From Streptomyces griseochromogenes (GTDB lineage: Bacteria > Actinomycetota > Actinomycetes > Streptomycetales > Streptomycetaceae), in NCBI RefSeq assembly GCF_001542625.1, contig NZ_CP016279.1:7812001-7876000 (forward strand): a stretch of 64,000 nt of DNA, written 5' to 3'. Below the pieces are notes generated by a model, which saw only the letters and a list, made by a program, of their open reading frames with translations, ran no database searches and was not told where the DNA came from. This document shows, piece after piece, positions 37,376 to 51,926 of the stretch; positions within the stretch are counted from its first letter, which is position 1; every line of letters starts with the position of its first letter. The position numbers and the translations under genes are program-made.

Positions 37376-38584
37376 TTACAGGCCCGTGGCCTCGCGCAGA
37401 GCGTCCACGCGGTCCGTGCGCTCCCAGGTGAAGTCGGCCAGCTCGCGGCCGAAGTGGCCGTACGCCGCCGTCTGGGAGTAGATCGGGCGCAGGAGGTCGA
37501 GGTCGCGGATGATGGCGGCCGGACGGAGGTCGAAGACCTGGTCGATCGCCTTCTCGATCTTCTCGTTGTCGACCTTGTTGGTGCCGAAGGTCTCCACGAA
37601 CAGACCGACCGGCTCGGCCTTGCCGATGGCGTAGGCGACCTGGACCTCGCAGCGGGAGGCCAGGCCCGCCGCCACGACGTTCTTGGCGACCCAGCGCATC
37701 GCGTACGCGGCGGAGCGGTCGACCTTGGACGGGTCCTTGCCGGAGAAGGCGCCGCCGCCGTGGCGGGCCATGCCGCCGTAGGTGTCGATGATGATCTTGC
37801 GGCCGGTCAGGCCGGCGTCGCCCATCGGGCCGCCGATCTCGAAGCGGCCGGTCGGGTTGACCAGCAGGCGGTAGCCCTCGGTGTCCAGCTTGATGCCGTC
37901 GTCCAGGAGCGCCTTCAGCTCGGGCTCGACGACGAACTCGCGGATGTCGGGGGCCAGCAGCGACTCCAGGTCGATGTCGCTGGCGTGCTGCGAGGAGACG
38001 ACCACGGTGTCGAGGCGGACGGCCTTGTCGCCGTCGTACTCGATGGTGACCTGCGTCTTGCCGTCCGGGCGCAGGTAGGGGATGGTGCCGTTCTTGCGGA
38101 CCTCGGACAGCCGCTTGGACAGGCGGTGCGCCAGGAAGATCGGCAGCGGCATCAGGGTCGGCGTCTCGTCGGAGGCGTAGCCGAACATCAGGCCCTGGTC
38201 GCCCGCGCCCTGCCGGTCCAGCTCGTCATCGTCGCCCTCGACACGGTTCTCGTACGCCGTGTCGACACCCTGTGCGATGTCCGGGGACTGCGCGCCGATC
38301 GAGACCGACACGCCGCAGGAGGCGCCGTCGAAGCCCTTCTTCGAGGAGTCGTAGCCGATCTCCAGGATCTTGTTGCGGACCAGGGTCGCGATGTCCGCGT
38401 AGGCCTTGGTCGTGACCTCGCCGGCCACGTGCACCAGGCCGGTGGTGATCAGGGTTTCGACGGCGACCCGGGAGGTCGGGTCCTCGCGCAGAAGCGCGTC
38501 GAGAATGGTGTCGCTGATCTGGTCAGCGATCTTGTCGGGGTGACCCTCGGTCACGGACTCCGAGGTGAACAGGCGACGGGACAC
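37376..38584 (-). CDS. metK: S-adenosylmethionine synthetase
   Basis: A 402-residue enzyme that makes SAM from methionine and ATP. The GTG at 38584 gives the family-typical start [20 protein letters not shown]. Other signatures are [30 protein letters not shown] and [15 protein letters not shown]. It stands 270 bp downstream of coaBC on the same strand. No SAM riboswitch pattern was found in that gap. Confidence 0.97.
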   Translation of the reverse strand: MSRRLFTSESVTEGHPDKIADQISDTILDALLREDPTSRVAVETLITTGLVHVAGEVTTKAYADIATLVRNKILEIGYDSSKKGFDGASCGVSVSIGAQSPDIAQGVDTAYENRVEGDDDELDRQGAGDQGLMFGYASDETPTLMPLPIFLAHRLSKRLSEVRKNGTIPYLRPDGKTQVTIEYDGDKAVRLDTVVVSSQHASDIDLESLLAPDIREFVVEPELKALLDDGIKLDTEGYRLLVNPTGRFEIGGPMGDAGLTGRKIIIDTYGGMARHGGGAFSGKDPSKVDRSAAYAMRWVAKNVVAAGLASRCEVQVAYAIGKAEPVGLFVETFGTNKVDNEKIEKAIDQVFDLRPAAIIRDLDLLRPIYSQTAAYGHFGRELADFTWERTDRVDALREATGL

Positions 38585-38857
38585 AACGCTCCCTGGGGTT
38601 GCAGCGGCTGCTGGCTGATCAGTTGCGGACGTGCACAGGGCTGCGCCTGGCGTCGTCCGAGAACAGTTTACGGGTCGCACCGTGCCGCCGGCCCACCTGT
38701 CTCGCCTCTCGGGAGCGCTGTGACCTGCGGCACGGGCATTCTGCACAATGCCGGTGACCTTGACCAGAGGGAACCACGCGACGTTGCCGCGTTCGAAGTC
38801 GTCCGGGAAACACCCGTCGAACGGCCGAAACATGTCGCCCCGGACGGCGGAACCCGA

Positions 38858-40060
38858 TCAGCCCAGCCGGGCCGCCACCAGGTCCCAGACGGTGTCGGCG
38901 AGGGCTTCCTTCGGGCCATGCGGCACGGGAGTCTCACTGCCGTCGGCGCCCAGCACGACGGCCTCGTTCTCCTCGGAGCCGAAGGTCTTGCGCTCCCCCA
39001 CCTCGTTCACCACGAGCAGGTCGCAGCCCTTGCGGGTCAGCTTGGCGCGACCGTTTGCCAGGACGTCGTCGGTCTCGGCGGCGAAGCCGACGACCACCTG
39101 TCCCGGACGGGCGCGATCGGCCGAGATCTCCGCGAGGATGTCCGGATTCCGTACCAGCACGATCGGGTCGGGGTCCCGGTCGTCCTTCTTCTTGATCTTC
39201 CCGGCCGCGTATGCCGAGGGCCGGAAGTCGGCCACGGCGGCGGCCATGACGACCGCGTCGGCGTCCGCCGCGGACTTCAGAACCGCTTCGCGCAGTTGAA
39301 CGGCGGTGCCCACGTGAACGACATCGACACCGGCCGGATCCGGCAGGCCGGTGTTGGCCGCGACCAGGGTGACCCGGGCACCGCGGGCGGCGGCCGTGCG
39401 GGCGAGGGCGTAGCCCTGCTTGCCGGAGGAGCGGTTGCCGAGGAAGCGGACGGGGTCGAGGGGCTCGCGCGTGCCGCCGGCCGAGACGACGACATGGCGG
39501 CCCCGAAGGTCGGGCTCGGTGACGCCCCGGGCGAGCACGCGGCGGCAGACCTCGAAGATCTCCACCGGGTCGGGCAGCCGGCCCTTGCCGGTGTCGACAC
39601 CGGTGAGGCGGCCGACGGCGGGCTCGATGACGACGGCGCCACGGCGGCGCAGCGTGGCCACGTTCTCCTGGGTGGCGGGGTGCTCCCACATCTCGGTGTG
39701 CATCGCGGGCGCGAAGACGACCGGACAGCGGGCGGTGAGGAGCGTGTTGGTCAGCAGGTCGTCGGCGAGTCCGTGGGCGGCCTTGGCGAGCGTGTCGGCG
39801 GTCGCCGGAGCCACCACGACCAGGTCGGCCCGCTGGCCGATACGGACGTGCGGGACCTCGTGGACGTCGTCCCAGACCTCGGTGGAGACCGGGTTGCCCG
39901 ACAGGGCGGACCAGGTGGCGGCACCGACGAAGTGCAGCGCGGAGGAGGTGGGCACCACGCGTACGTCATGGCCCGACTCCGTGAGCCTTCTCAGCAGCTC
40001 ACAGGCCTTGTACGCGGCGATCCCGCCACTGACCCCCAGTACGACCCTCGGCTTGTCCAC
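38858..40060 (-). CDS. coaBC: Bifunctional phosphopantothenoylcysteine decarboxylase/synthetase
   Basis: A 400-residue CoaBC from the GTG at 40060, with GGAG 8 nt upstream. The N-terminal flavin-dependent CoaC part has VVLGVSGGIAAYKACELLRR and APAMHTEMWEHPATQ. The CoaB part from about residue 190 has VVSAGGTREPLDPVRFLGNR and SSGKQGYALA. It makes 4'-phosphopantetheine on the route to coenzyme A. A 14-bp terminator upstream separates it from rpoZ. Confidence 0.95.
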   Translation of the reverse strand: MDKPRVVLGVSGGIAAYKACELLRRLTESGHDVRVVPTSSALHFVGAATWSALSGNPVSTEVWDDVHEVPHVRIGQRADLVVVAPATADTLAKAAHGLADDLLTNTLLTARCPVVFAPAMHTEMWEHPATQENVATLRRRGAVVIEPAVGRLTGVDTGKGRLPDPVEIFEVCRRVLARGVTEPDLRGRHVVVSAGGTREPLDPVRFLGNRSSGKQGYALARTAAARGARVTLVAANTGLPDPAGVDVVHVGTAVQLREAVLKSAADADAVVMAAAVADFRPSAYAAGKIKKKDDRDPDPIVLVRNPDILAEISADRARPGQVVVGFAAETDDVLANGRAKLTRKGCDLLVVNEVGERKTFGSEENEAVVLGADGSETPVPHGPKEALADTVWDLVAARLG

Positions 40061-40102
40061 CGTCGTCTCTCCCCGGCTAGGAAACCTACGACCATCACAC
40101 AC

Positions 40103-40135
40103 CACAGGCCCGGCAGTAGCGCTGCCGGGCCTGTG
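40103..40135 (-). terminator. Terminator downstream of rpoZ
   Basis: CACAGGCCCGGCAG (40103-40116) and CTGCCGGGCCTGTG (40122-40135) form a perfect 14-bp stem with a 5-nt loop, 26 bp after the rpoZ stop. Confidence 0.85.
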
Positions 40136-40161
40136 GGTGAAGCAACTGCGATCTGAACCTA

Positions 40162-40434
40162 CTACTGCGCCGGGCCCTCGACGGCCTCGGAGGTCAGCAG
40201 ACCGGCGTTGATCTCACGCAGGGCGATCGAGAGCGGCTTCTCGTGCACGTGGGTGTCGACGAGCGGGCCGACGTACTCGAGGAGGCCCTCGCCGAGCTGC
40301 GAGTAGTACGCGTTGATCTGACGGGCCCGCTTGGCGGCGTAGATCACGAGGCTGTACTTCGAGTCGGTGGCCTCAAGCAACTCGTCGATCGGCGGGTTGA
40401 TGATGCCCTCGGGCGCGGTGATGGAAGAGGACAC
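40162..40434 (-). CDS. rpoZ: RNA polymerase omega subunit
   Basis: A 90-residue omega subunit that helps assemble RNA polymerase. Features are [20 protein letters not shown] and [16 protein letters not shown], with the conserved basic stretch AAKRARQIN. The GTG at 40434 follows AAGG by 7 nt. It is third in the sIHF-gmk-rpoZ group, 38 bp after gmk. Confidence 0.95.
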   Translation of the reverse strand: MSSSITAPEGIINPPIDELLEATDSKYSLVIYAAKRARQINAYYSQLGEGLLEYVGPLVDTHVHEKPLSIALREINAGLLTSEAVEGPAQ

Positions 40435-40472
40435 GCTCTACCTTCCGAAGGAGGGGAAAAGATCAGTCACGA

Positions 40473-41030
40473 TCACACAATGTCCATCAAGGCTAGCAGC
40501 TCGCTCGCCACGTCCTTGACGGAGGTGTTGACCAAGGTCACGTCGAACTCCGGCTCGGCCGCCAGCTCGGTCCTGGCCGCCTCCAGGCGACGCTCGATGA
40601 CCTCGGGCGGCTCGGTCCCCCGGCCGGTGAGCCTGCGCACCAGCTCCTCCCAGGAGGGCGGAGCGAGGAACACCAGCTGCGCGTCGGACATCGACTCGCG
40701 GACCTGCCGGGCGCCCTGGAGGTCGATCTCCAGCAGCACGGGCTCGCCCTTCTCCAGCCGTTCCAGCACGGCCGTGCGGGGCGTGCCGTAACGGTTGCCG
40801 GCGAACTCGGCCCACTCCAGCAGCTCGCCATTGGCGATCAGCTTGTCCATCTCCTCGTCGGTGACGAAGAAGTACTGGACTCCGTGCTGCTCGCCGGGGC
40901 GCGGCTTACGGGTGGTGGCCGACACCGAGAGCCAGACCTCGGGGTGTTCCTTGCGCATATGGGCGACGACCGTGCTCTTGCCGACCCCCGAGGGGCCGGA
41001 GAGCACGGTCAGCCGCGGACGTTCACTCAT
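40473..41030 (-). CDS. gmk: Guanylate kinase
   Basis: A 185-residue P-loop kinase that converts GMP to GDP. The loop is [11 protein letters not shown] (residues 9-19). Guanylate kinase signatures are [20 protein letters not shown] and [13 protein letters not shown]. It lies 60 bp after sIHF and just before rpoZ, the usual actinobacterial order. Confidence 0.97.
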   Translation of the reverse strand: MSERPRLTVLSGPSGVGKSTVVAHMRKEHPEVWLSVSATTRKPRPGEQHGVQYFFVTDEEMDKLIANGELLEWAEFAGNRYGTPRTAVLERLEKGEPVLLEIDLQGARQVRESMSDAQLVFLAPPSWEELVRRLTGRGTEPPEVIERRLEAARTELAAEPEFDVTLVNTSVKDVASELLALMDIV

Positions 41031-41090
41031 GCAGCGATTATTCCAGCAATCCCGGAGTGCCCGGGACGCCCGGTCCGGCAGGGCCCGGAC

Positions 41091-41414
41091 TCAGGAGCCG
41101 GTGCTGCCGAACTCACGCTCCAGAGAAGCGATCTGGTTGGAACCGAGACCGCGCACGCGGCGGCTCTCGGAGATGCCCAGACGCTCCATGATCTGCTTGG
41201 CGCGGACCTTGCCCACGCCCGGCAGCGACTCGAGCAGGGCTGAGACCTTCATCTTTCCGATGACGTCGTTTTCCTGGCCCTGCTTGATGACCTCGTGCAG
41301 GGAGGCGCCGGAGTGCTTGAGTCGATTCTTGACCTCGGCCCGCTCCCGGCGAGCCGCGGCGGCCTTTTCGAGCGCGGCTGCGCGCTGTTCAGGGGTAAGG
41401 GGCGGAAGAGCCAC
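41091..41414 (-). CDS. ihf: Actinobacterial integration host factor (sIHF/mIHF)
   Basis: A 107-residue nucleoid protein from the GTG at 41414; upstream codons in frame are not part of it. A long basic N-terminal helix (EKAAAARRERAEVKNRLKHS) leads into a helix-two-turn-helix with SLPGVGKVRAKQIMERLGIS. In S. coelicolor sIHF binds DNA and affects nucleoid shape, sporulation and antibiotic production. Length and context match SCO1480. Confidence 0.95.
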   Translation of the reverse strand: MALPPLTPEQRAAALEKAAAARRERAEVKNRLKHSGASLHEVIKQGQENDVIGKMKVSALLESLPGVGKVRAKQIMERLGISESRRVRGLGSNQIASLEREFGSTGS

Positions 41415-41714
41415 GCCTACGTCACCTCGGATGTCGAACTGTCGGATACGGACCGGTGAGGAACCTAGTCGCCCCACACCTGGGGAGCTACGAGCAACAC
41501 GCTGCCCGTTCTCCCCCACTGCCTTGAGGGGCGCGGGAGGTGCCCCCACTGCTCGGAGACTAGCGGGCAAGTCCGCCAGAGTCAGCGAGAACAGCGGAAA
41601 AGTACTGGTCAGCCGCCGTCAGGTCGGACATTTCAGACATATTGCCCCTGATTTGAGGATGTATTCACACTCAGGTCGCCCTGGTGACGCCCATCGGAGC
41701 CGCCTGCGAAGACC
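41415..41714. other. 300-bp region between pyrF and sIHF
   Basis: It holds the sIHF promoter region and is lower in GC than its surroundings near 41600-41680. A 26-codon frame with a ribosome-binding site lies at 41560-41640. A segment at about 41511-41556 carries two CCCCCACTGC words around GGGGCGCGGGAGG and resembles another common Streptomyces intergenic repeat. Confidence 0.55.
41560..41640 (-). CDS. Possible 26-residue leader peptide upstream of sIHF
   Basis: An ATG at 41640 follows AGGGG by 4 nt and opens a frame of 26 codons ending in TAG (starts MSEMSDLTAADQYFSAVLAD). Codon third positions are only about half G or C, unlike neighbouring genes, so it may be chance. Its place 145 bp upstream of sIHF would suit a leader peptide. 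Confidence 0.25.
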   Translation of the reverse strand: MSEMSDLTAADQYFSAVLADSGGLAR

Positions 41715-42569
41715 TCAGCCGCCGGAAACCGCGGTCCGGATCTCCTCCGCGAAGCGCTCCGTGGCCGAGCGCAGCGCCCCGACGTCGGGTCCGTGCCGCA
41801 GCACACCCCGGCTGACGTTCGGGACGACGTTGCGCACCGCGGCCCCGAAGACCCTCGGAAGGTCGGCCGGCGTCGCCCCCTGGGCACCGACGCCGGGCGC
41901 GAGGAGCGGACCGTTGATGTCCAGGTCGTACGACGACAGATCGCCCACCGTGGCGCCGACGACCGCCCCGAAGGAGCCCAGCGGCTCCTCGCCCGCGTTC
42001 TCGGCGGCCAGGTGGGCCAGCATGGTCGCGCCCACGGTGCGGCCGTCGGCGCGGACCGCGTGCTGGACCTCGGGGCCCTCCGGGTTCGAGGTCAGGGCCA
42101 GGACGAACAGCCCGGCGCCGCTCTGCCGGGCCAGCGCGACGGCCGGGCTGAGCGAGCCGTAGCCGAGGAAGGGCGAGACGGTCAGGGCGTCGGAGAACAG
42201 CGGGGCCTCCGGGTGCAGGAAGGCCTCCGCGTACCCGGCCATGGTCGAGCCGATGTCGCCCCGCTTGGCGTCCATCACGACCAGGGTGCCGGCCGCCCGC
42301 GCCTCCTGGACCGCCTTCTCCAGAACGGCGACGCCACGCGAGCCGAACCGCTCGAAGAAGGCGCTCTGCGGCTTCATCACGGCGACCCGGTCGGCCACCG
42401 CCTCGACGACCGTGCGGCTGAACCGCTCCAGACCGGCCACGTCGTCGTTCAGGCCCCACTCGGCCAGCAGGGAGGCGTGCGGGTCGATGCCGACGCACAG
42501 CGGGCCGCGCTCGTCCATCGCGCGGCGCAGACGGGCACCGAAGGGCTCGTACGAGGTCATGCCGGTCAC
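41715..42569 (-). CDS. pyrF: Orotidine 5'-phosphate decarboxylase
   Basis: A 284-residue type 2 OMP decarboxylase, last step of UMP synthesis. Signatures are [37 protein letters not shown] and [13 protein letters not shown]. The GTG at 42569 overlaps the TGA of pyrD and follows GAGGAAG; an ATG nine bases later is the alternative. It ends the pyr operon. Confidence 0.95.
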   Translation of the reverse strand: MTGMTSYEPFGARLRRAMDERGPLCVGIDPHASLLAEWGLNDDVAGLERFSRTVVEAVADRVAVMKPQSAFFERFGSRGVAVLEKAVQEARAAGTLVVMDAKRGDIGSTMAGYAEAFLHPEAPLFSDALTVSPFLGYGSLSPAVALARQSGAGLFVLALTSNPEGPEVQHAVRADGRTVGATMLAHLAAENAGEEPLGSFGAVVGATVGDLSSYDLDINGPLLAPGVGAQGATPADLPRVFGAAVRNVVPNVSRGVLRHGPDVGALRSATERFAEEIRTAVSGG

Positions 42570-43672
42570 ACTGACTTCCTCACGTCGGCGCCGACCGCGT
42601 CGGCGAGGGTGGCGTACGGGCTGGTGCGCAGGCGCGCGGCGAGGCCCTTGTGGATCGCGCGGGACCAGAAGGGCCCCTCGTAGATGAAGGCGCTGTACCC
42701 CTGGACCAGCGTGGCGCCGGCCAGGATGCGCTGCCAGGCGTCCTCGGCGGTCTCGATGCCGCCGACGCCCACCAGGGTGATCCGGTCGCCCACGCGCGCG
42801 TACAGGCGGCGCAGGACCTCCAGGGAGCGCGCCTTCAGGGGCGCGCCGGAGAGCCCGCCGGTCTCCTTCACCAGCGCGGGGTCGGACCTCAGACCGAGGC
42901 CCTCGCGGGCGATGGTCGTGTTGGTGGCGATGATGCCGTCCAGGCCCAGCTCCACGGCCAGGTCGGCGACCGCGTCGACGTCCTCGTCCGCGAGGTCGGG
43001 GGCGATCTTCACCAGGAGCGGGACGCGCCGGTTCGCCACCGTACGGTCCGCGGCCTCGCGGACGGCGGTGAGGAGCGGGCGCAGCGCCTCGGTGGCCTGC
43101 AGGTTGCGCAGGCCCGGCGTGTTCGGCGAGGAGACGTTCACGACCAGGTAGTCGGCGTACGGCGCGAGCCGCTCGGCGGACTTCACGTAGTCGCCGACGG
43201 CCTCCGCCTCCGGGACGACCTTGGTCTTGCCGATGTTGACGCCGACGACGGTCCTGAAGACGGGTTCGCGGGCGGCGAGGCGCGCGGCGACCGTGAGGGA
43301 CCCGTCGTTGTTGAAGCCCATGCGGTTGATCAGCGCCCGGTCCGCGACGAGCCGGAACAGCCGCTTCCTGGGGTTGCCGGGCTGGGCCTCACCGGTGACC
43401 GTGCCGATCTCGACGTGGTCGAAGCCCAGCATCGACATGCCGTCGATGGCCACGGCGTTCTTGTCGAAGCCCGCGGCGAGCCCGAAGGGGCCGTGCATGC
43501 GCAGCCCGAAGGCCTCGGTGCGCAGCTCCTTGTAGCGGGGCGCGAGGGCGGCCGCGACGAAGGTACGCAGCACGGGGATGCGGACGGCGCGGCGGATCCA
43601 GCGGAAGGCCAGGTGGTGGGCCTGCTCGGCGTCCATCCGCCGGAAGACCAGGCGGAAGAAGAGGTGATACAT
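42566..43672 (-). CDS. pyrD: Dihydroorotate dehydrogenase, quinone type
   Basis: A 368-residue class 2 enzyme. The N-terminal helical extension ([20 protein letters not shown]) is the membrane-association part of class 2. FMN and substrate motifs are [39 protein letters not shown] and [12 protein letters not shown]. It passes electrons to quinone at the membrane. Its stop overlaps the pyrF start. It is separated from carB by 145 bp that hold the dispersed repeat. Confidence 0.95.
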   Translation of the reverse strand: MYHLFFRLVFRRMDAEQAHHLAFRWIRRAVRIPVLRTFVAAALAPRYKELRTEAFGLRMHGPFGLAAGFDKNAVAIDGMSMLGFDHVEIGTVTGEAQPGNPRKRLFRLVADRALINRMGFNNDGSLTVAARLAAREPVFRTVVGVNIGKTKVVPEAEAVGDYVKSAERLAPYADYLVVNVSSPNTPGLRNLQATEALRPLLTAVREAADRTVANRRVPLLVKIAPDLADEDVDAVADLAVELGLDGIIATNTTIAREGLGLRSDPALVKETGGLSGAPLKARSLEVLRRLYARVGDRITLVGVGGIETAEDAWQRILAGATLVQGYSAFIYEGPFWSRAIHKGLAARLRTSPYATLADAVGADVRKSV

Positions 43673-43748
43673 CGAATGTCCTCACACGGAGGGGGGACAC
43701 CGTTTCCGGAGTCCCCCCTCGTAGGCGGCTGATGGTCCGCGCCCCGAA

Positions 43749-43777
43749 GGGGCGCAGGGAACTGCGCGACCGGCCAC
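43749..43777. repeat. Dispersed 29-bp intergenic repeat, copy 2
   Basis: GGGGCGCAGGGAACTGCGCG, then ACCGGCCAC, between carB and pyrD. The left end forms GCGCCCC-GAA-GGGGCGC with the bases just before it. A CTGCG/CGCAG pairing extends over the right end. Confidence 0.85.
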
Positions 43778-43817
43778 AGCCGGCCCGCAGCGTGGCACAC
43801 GGCCTCTTCGCGGAGCG

Positions 43818-47118
<3,301 letters not shown>

Positions 47119-47126
<8 letters not shown>

Positions 47127-48261
47127 GCTGGCCCTCCATCAGGGAAACGAAGCGGTCGAACAGGTAGGCGGCGTCGTGCGGGCCCGCTGCCGCTTCGGGG
47201 TGGTACTGGACGGAGAAGGCCGGCTGGTCGAGCAGCTGCAGCCCCTCCACGACGTTGTCGTTCAGGCAGACGTGCGAGACCTCGGCGCGGCCGAACTTCG
47301 TCTCGCTGACCTTGTCGAGCGGCGCGTCGACGGCGAAGCCGTGGTTGTGCGCGGTGACCTCGACCTTGCCGGTCGTACGGTCCTGGACCGGCTGGTTGAT
47401 GCCCCGGTGGCCGTACTTCAGCTTGTACGTGCCGAAGCCGAGGGCGCGGCCGAGGATCTGGTTGCCGAAGCAGATGCCGAACAGCGGCGTCCTGCGCTCC
47501 AGGACGGCGGTCATCAGGGCCACCGGGCCGTCGGCCGTGGCCGGGTCGCCGGGTCCGTTGGAGAAGAAGACTCCGTCCGGGGCGACGGCGTAGACGTCCT
47601 CCACGGAGGCCGTAGCCGGGAGCACGTGCACCTCGATGCCGCGCTCGGCCATGCGGTACGGGGTCATGCCCTTGATGCCGAGGTCTATGGCGGCGACGGT
47701 GAAGCGCTTCTCGCCGATCGCCGGGACGACGTAGGCATCCTTGGTGGCGACCTCCTCGTAGAGGCTCGCGCCCTTCATGTGCGGCTGGGCCTGCACGCGC
47801 TCGATCAGCTCGGCCTCGGGGGCGATCGCCTCGCCGGAGAAGACGCCGGCGCGCATGGAACCGCGCTCGCGCAGGTGGCGGGTGAGGGCGCGGGTGTCGA
47901 TCCCGGAGATGCCGACCACGCCCTGCGCGACCAGCTCGTCGTCCAGGGAGCGCTTGGCGCGCCAGTTGGACGGCACGCGCGCGGGGTCGCGCACGACGTA
48001 GCCGGAGACCCAGATGCGGCTCGACTCGTCGTCCTCGTCGTTCCAGCCGGTGTTGCCGATCTGCGGGGCGGTCGCGACGACGATCTGGCGGTCGTACGAC
48101 GGGTCGGTGAGGGTCTCCTGGTAGCCGGTCATGCCGGTGGAGAACACGGCCTCGCCGAAGGTCTCCCCCACGGCCCCGTAGGCACGGCCGCGGAAGATGC
48201 GGCCGTCCTCCAGGACGAGTACGGCGGGAACCTTCGCGGCTCCCCTGGTGGAGGTCGTCAT
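47119..48261 (-). CDS. carA: Carbamoyl-phosphate synthase small subunit
   Basis: A 380-residue glutaminase subunit starting at the ATG at 48261. The N-terminal domain has [20 protein letters not shown] and [16 protein letters not shown]. The class I glutamine amidotransferase domain has the nucleophile in [17 protein letters not shown] and the His-Glu pair in [13 protein letters not shown]. It overlaps the small membrane-protein gene by 4 bp upstream and carB by 8 bp downstream. Confidence 0.97.
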
Positions 48262-48818
48262 CGTGCGCCTTCCGTGTCGTTGATCATGTGGTTCAGGGTG
48301 TCGACCCACTCGGTGTGCTCGGCCGCGTGGTCGGAGCGGAAGCCGGAGTCGATCAGCTTGTCCCCGTGCGCCCAGGTCACCACCAGCAGTCCGCCCTCGG
48401 TGAGGACCTTGCCGGCGATGCCCTTGTCCAGCCGGGCCTCGCGCAGCGCCGCGGCGGGGACGAAGAAGTCCGTCGCCCCGGGGCGTACGACGTCCAGACC
48501 CGCCTCCGTCAGGGTGAGCTCGGCCCGGCTGCGGGTGCCGAGGCCGTGGGCCACGATGCGGTCCAGCCACTGCCCGGCGGTGGTCGAGCCGTGGTAGCGG
48601 CCGCTCATCGTCAGTCTGGCCTCGCCGGGCTCGTCCGGCGCGCTGGGCAGCTCGGGCAGGTCGCCCTGGAGGGTGCCGCGCCACTTCCAGCCCTCGCGCA
48701 TCAGCCAGTAGACGAGCGCGACGAAGAGCGCGAGGCCGACGAGCCAGCCGATGCGGGCCCCCCAGTCGGTGACCTCGGCCGACCTCTTCGCCTCGGCCAG
48801 CAGGATTACAGGTGTCAC
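48258..48818 (-). CDS. Small conserved membrane protein inside the pyr operon
   Basis: A 186-residue protein from the GTG at 48818, which overlaps the pyrC stop (GTGA). One membrane segment ([18 protein letters not shown]) near residues 22-39 is followed by a cytoplasmic domain of about 140 residues. That domain has an all-beta, PH-like pattern with [28 protein letters not shown] and [19 protein letters not shown]. It overlaps carA by 4 bp. It is typical of this operon in actinobacteria, but its function is unknown. Confidence 0.85.
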   Translation of the reverse strand: MTPVILLAEAKRSAEVTDWGARIGWLVGLALFVALVYWLMREGWKWRGTLQGDLPELPSAPDEPGEARLTMSGRYHGSTTAGQWLDRIVAHGLGTRSRAELTLTEAGLDVVRPGATDFFVPAAALREARLDKGIAGKVLTEGGLLVVTWAHGDKLIDSGFRSDHAAEHTEWVDTLNHMINDTEGAR

Positions 48819-50101
48819 GTGAGCTTCCCGTCGACGAGCGTCGCCTTGCCCCGCAGCCACGTGTGGGTGACACGGCCCGGCAGCTCGCGTCCCTCGTACG
48901 GGGTGTTGCGGCTGCGCGAGGCGAAGCCCGCGGGGTCCACCTGGCCACGGTATGCCGTGTCGACGAGGGTGAGGTTGGCGGGCTCACCGGCCGAGACGGG
49001 ACGGCCGTGCCCGGTGGCCTGTCCGATCTGCGCGGGCTTGGAGGACATGCGGTCGGCGACGCCGGCCCAGTCCAGCAGGCCCGTGTCGACCATGGTCTCC
49101 TGGACCACTGACAACGCGGTCTCCAGGCCCACCATGCCCATGGCGGCCGCGGCCCACTCGCAGTCCTTGTCCTCGTGCGGGTGCGGGGCGTGGTCGGTGG
49201 CGACGATGTCGATCGTGCCGTCGGCGAGCGCCTCGCGCAGGGCGTGCACGTCCCGCTCGGTGCGCAGCGGCGGGTTGACCTTGTAGACGGGGTTGTACGT
49301 GCGCACCATCTCGTCCGTCAGGAGCAGGTGGTGCGGGGTCACCTCGGCGGTGACGTCGATCCCGCGCGACTTGGCCCAGCGGACGATCTCCACCGAGCCC
49401 GCGGTCGAGAGGTGGCAGATGTGCACGCGGGAGCCGACGTGCTCGGCGAGCAGGACGTCCCGGGCGATGACCGACTCCTCGGCGACGGCCGGCCAGCCGC
49501 CCAGCCCGAGCTCGGCGGAGACGATGCCCTCGTTCATCTGGGCGCCCTCGGTCAGCCGCGGCTCCTGTGCGTGCTGGGCGACGACACCGCCGAAGGCCTT
49601 CACGTACTCCAGGGCGCGGCGCATGATCACGGCGTCGTCCACGCACTTGCCGTCGTCGGAGAAGACGGTGACCCCGGCGGCCGACTCGTGCATGGCGCCC
49701 AGCTCGGCGAGCTTGCGGCCCTCCAGGCCGACCGTGACGGCGCCGATGGGCTGCACGTCGCAGTAGCCGTGCTCCTGGCCGAGCCGCCAGACCTGCTCGA
49801 CCACACCGGCGGTGTCGGCGACCGGGAAGGTGTTGGCCATGGCGAAGACGGCGGTGTAGCCGCCGCTCGCGGCCGCCCGGGTGCCGGTGAGCACGGTCTC
49901 GGAGTCCTCGCGGCCCGGTTCGCGCAGATGGGTGTGCAGGTCGACCAGGCCCGGCAGCAGCACCTTGCCGCCGGCCTCGATCACCTCGGCACCCTCCGCG
50001 GACAGCCCGGTGCCCACCGCGGCGATGGTCTCGCCGTCGATCAGCACGTCCTGCGGCTCGCCGCCGAGCACCTTCGCACCACGGATCAGGATCTTGCTCA
50101 T
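48815..50101 (-). CDS. pyrC: Dihydroorotase
   Basis: A 428-residue amidohydrolase that cyclises carbamoyl aspartate to dihydroorotate. It starts at the ATG at 50101 ([14 protein letters not shown]). Metal ligands are in [18 protein letters not shown], with [29 protein letters not shown] and [12 protein letters not shown]. This is the class I type. It starts 5 bp after pyrB and couples to the next gene through a 4-bp overlap. Confidence 0.97.
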   Translation of the reverse strand: MSKILIRGAKVLGGEPQDVLIDGETIAAVGTGLSAEGAEVIEAGGKVLLPGLVDLHTHLREPGREDSETVLTGTRAAASGGYTAVFAMANTFPVADTAGVVEQVWRLGQEHGYCDVQPIGAVTVGLEGRKLAELGAMHESAAGVTVFSDDGKCVDDAVIMRRALEYVKAFGGVVAQHAQEPRLTEGAQMNEGIVSAELGLGGWPAVAEESVIARDVLLAEHVGSRVHICHLSTAGSVEIVRWAKSRGIDVTAEVTPHHLLLTDEMVRTYNPVYKVNPPLRTERDVHALREALADGTIDIVATDHAPHPHEDKDCEWAAAAMGMVGLETALSVVQETMVDTGLLDWAGVADRMSSKPAQIGQATGHGRPVSAGEPANLTLVDTAYRGQVDPAGFASRSRNTPYEGRELPGRVTHTWLRGKATLVDGKLT

Positions 50102-50106
50102 GGGTC

Positions 50107-51087
50107 TTACTTCTCCTCGGTGGTACGGGCGTGGGTGACGGCGGGCTCGTTGCCGCCCAGCAGCAGGTACAGGACGGCCATCCGGATGGAGACTCCGTTG
50201 GCGACCTGCTCGACGACGGTGCAGCGCTCGGAGTCGGCGACCTCGGCGGTGATCTCCATACCGCGGACCATCGGGCCGGGGTGCATGACGATGGCGTGCT
50301 CGGGCATCTTCGCCATGCGGTCGCCGTCGAGGCCGTAGCGGCGCGAGTACTCGCGCTCGGTCGGGAAGAACGCGGCGTTCATGCGCTCGCGCTGGACGCG
50401 GAGCATCATCACCGCGTCGGACTTGGGCAGTGTGCTGTCGAGGTCGTACGACACCGCGCACGGCCAGCTCCCGACGCCGACCGGCACCAGGGTGGGCGGG
50501 GCGACCAGAGTGACCTCGGCGCCGAGGGTGTGCAGCAGGTCGACGTTGGAACGGGCGACCCGGCTGTGCAGGACGTCGCCGACGATGGTGATCCGCTTGC
50601 CGGACAGGTCCTGGCCGAGGCCGGCGTCCCGGCCGACCAGGCGGCGGCGCATGGTGAAGGCGTCCAGGAGGGCCTGGGTGGGGTGCTGGTGGGTGCCGTC
50701 ACCGGCGTTGATGACGGCGGCGTCGATCCAGCCGGAGTTGGCGAGGCGATAGGGGGCTCCGGAGGCGCCGTGCCGGATGACGACGGCGTCGACGCCCATG
50801 GCCTCCAGGGTCTGGGCGGTGTCCTTCAGGGACTCGCCCTTGGAGACGCTCGACCCCTTGGCGGTGAAGTTGATGACGTCGGCGGACAGGCGCTTCTCGG
50901 CGGCCTCGAAGGAGATCCGCGTGCGCGTTGAGTCCTCGAAGAAGAGGTTGACGATCGTGCGGCCGCGCAGGGTCGGCAGCTTCTTGATCGGCCGGTCGGC
51001 GACCCGGGCCATCTCCTCGGCGGTGTCGAGGATCAGGACGGCGTCGTCGCGGGTGAGGTCGGCGGCCGAGATGAGATGACGCTGCAT
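50107..51087 (-). CDS. pyrB: Aspartate carbamoyltransferase catalytic subunit
   Basis: A 326-residue enzyme joining carbamoyl phosphate to aspartate. Signatures are [58 protein letters not shown] and [12 protein letters not shown]. There is no pyrI in the window, as usual for actinobacteria. It is separated from pyrR by 125 bp that contain a strong hairpin. Confidence 0.97.
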   Translation of the reverse strand: MQRHLISAADLTRDDAVLILDTAEEMARVADRPIKKLPTLRGRTIVNLFFEDSTRTRISFEAAEKRLSADVINFTAKGSSVSKGESLKDTAQTLEAMGVDAVVIRHGASGAPYRLANSGWIDAAVINAGDGTHQHPTQALLDAFTMRRRLVGRDAGLGQDLSGKRITIVGDVLHSRVARSNVDLLHTLGAEVTLVAPPTLVPVGVGSWPCAVSYDLDSTLPKSDAVMMLRVQRERMNAAFFPTEREYSRRYGLDGDRMAKMPEHAIVMHPGPMVRGMEITAEVADSERCTVVEQVANGVSIRMAVLYLLLGGNEPAVTHARTTEEK

Positions 51088-51128
51088 CTGTCAGGCTCCG
51101 TAAGGCAGTTCAATCGGGATCCGGGGGC

Positions 51129-51147
51129 CTGGGGGGATGCCCCCCAG
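51129..51147. other. Hairpin in the pyrR-pyrB gap
   Basis: CTGGGGGG (51129-51136) and CCCCCCAG (51140-51147) form a perfect 8-bp stem with a 3-nt loop. It lies in the only sizeable gap between the first two pyr genes and could reduce read-through or stabilise mRNA. There is no T-run. Confidence 0.5.
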
Positions 51148-51212
51148 AGGGCACAGCGGGGCAAACCGGGGCGCGTACCGGCATGCCGAAGCCGCCGTGC
51201 GCGCCCGACTCG

Positions 51213-51808
<596 letters not shown>

Positions 51809-51926
51809 ACCTTAAAGGACGTCGGATTTGCGCCATCAACGTTAGCAGGTCCCCGGGAGGCCACGATCACCCACTTGGCTCAATCGGCTGCCACTACCAC
51901 GGAAGAGTCGGTGTGGACCATTCGGC

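Noticed and set aside
38585..38857. SAM riboswitch upstream of metK
   Set aside because: The 273-bp gap was read for S-box type features and showed none; no other leader structure was convincing.
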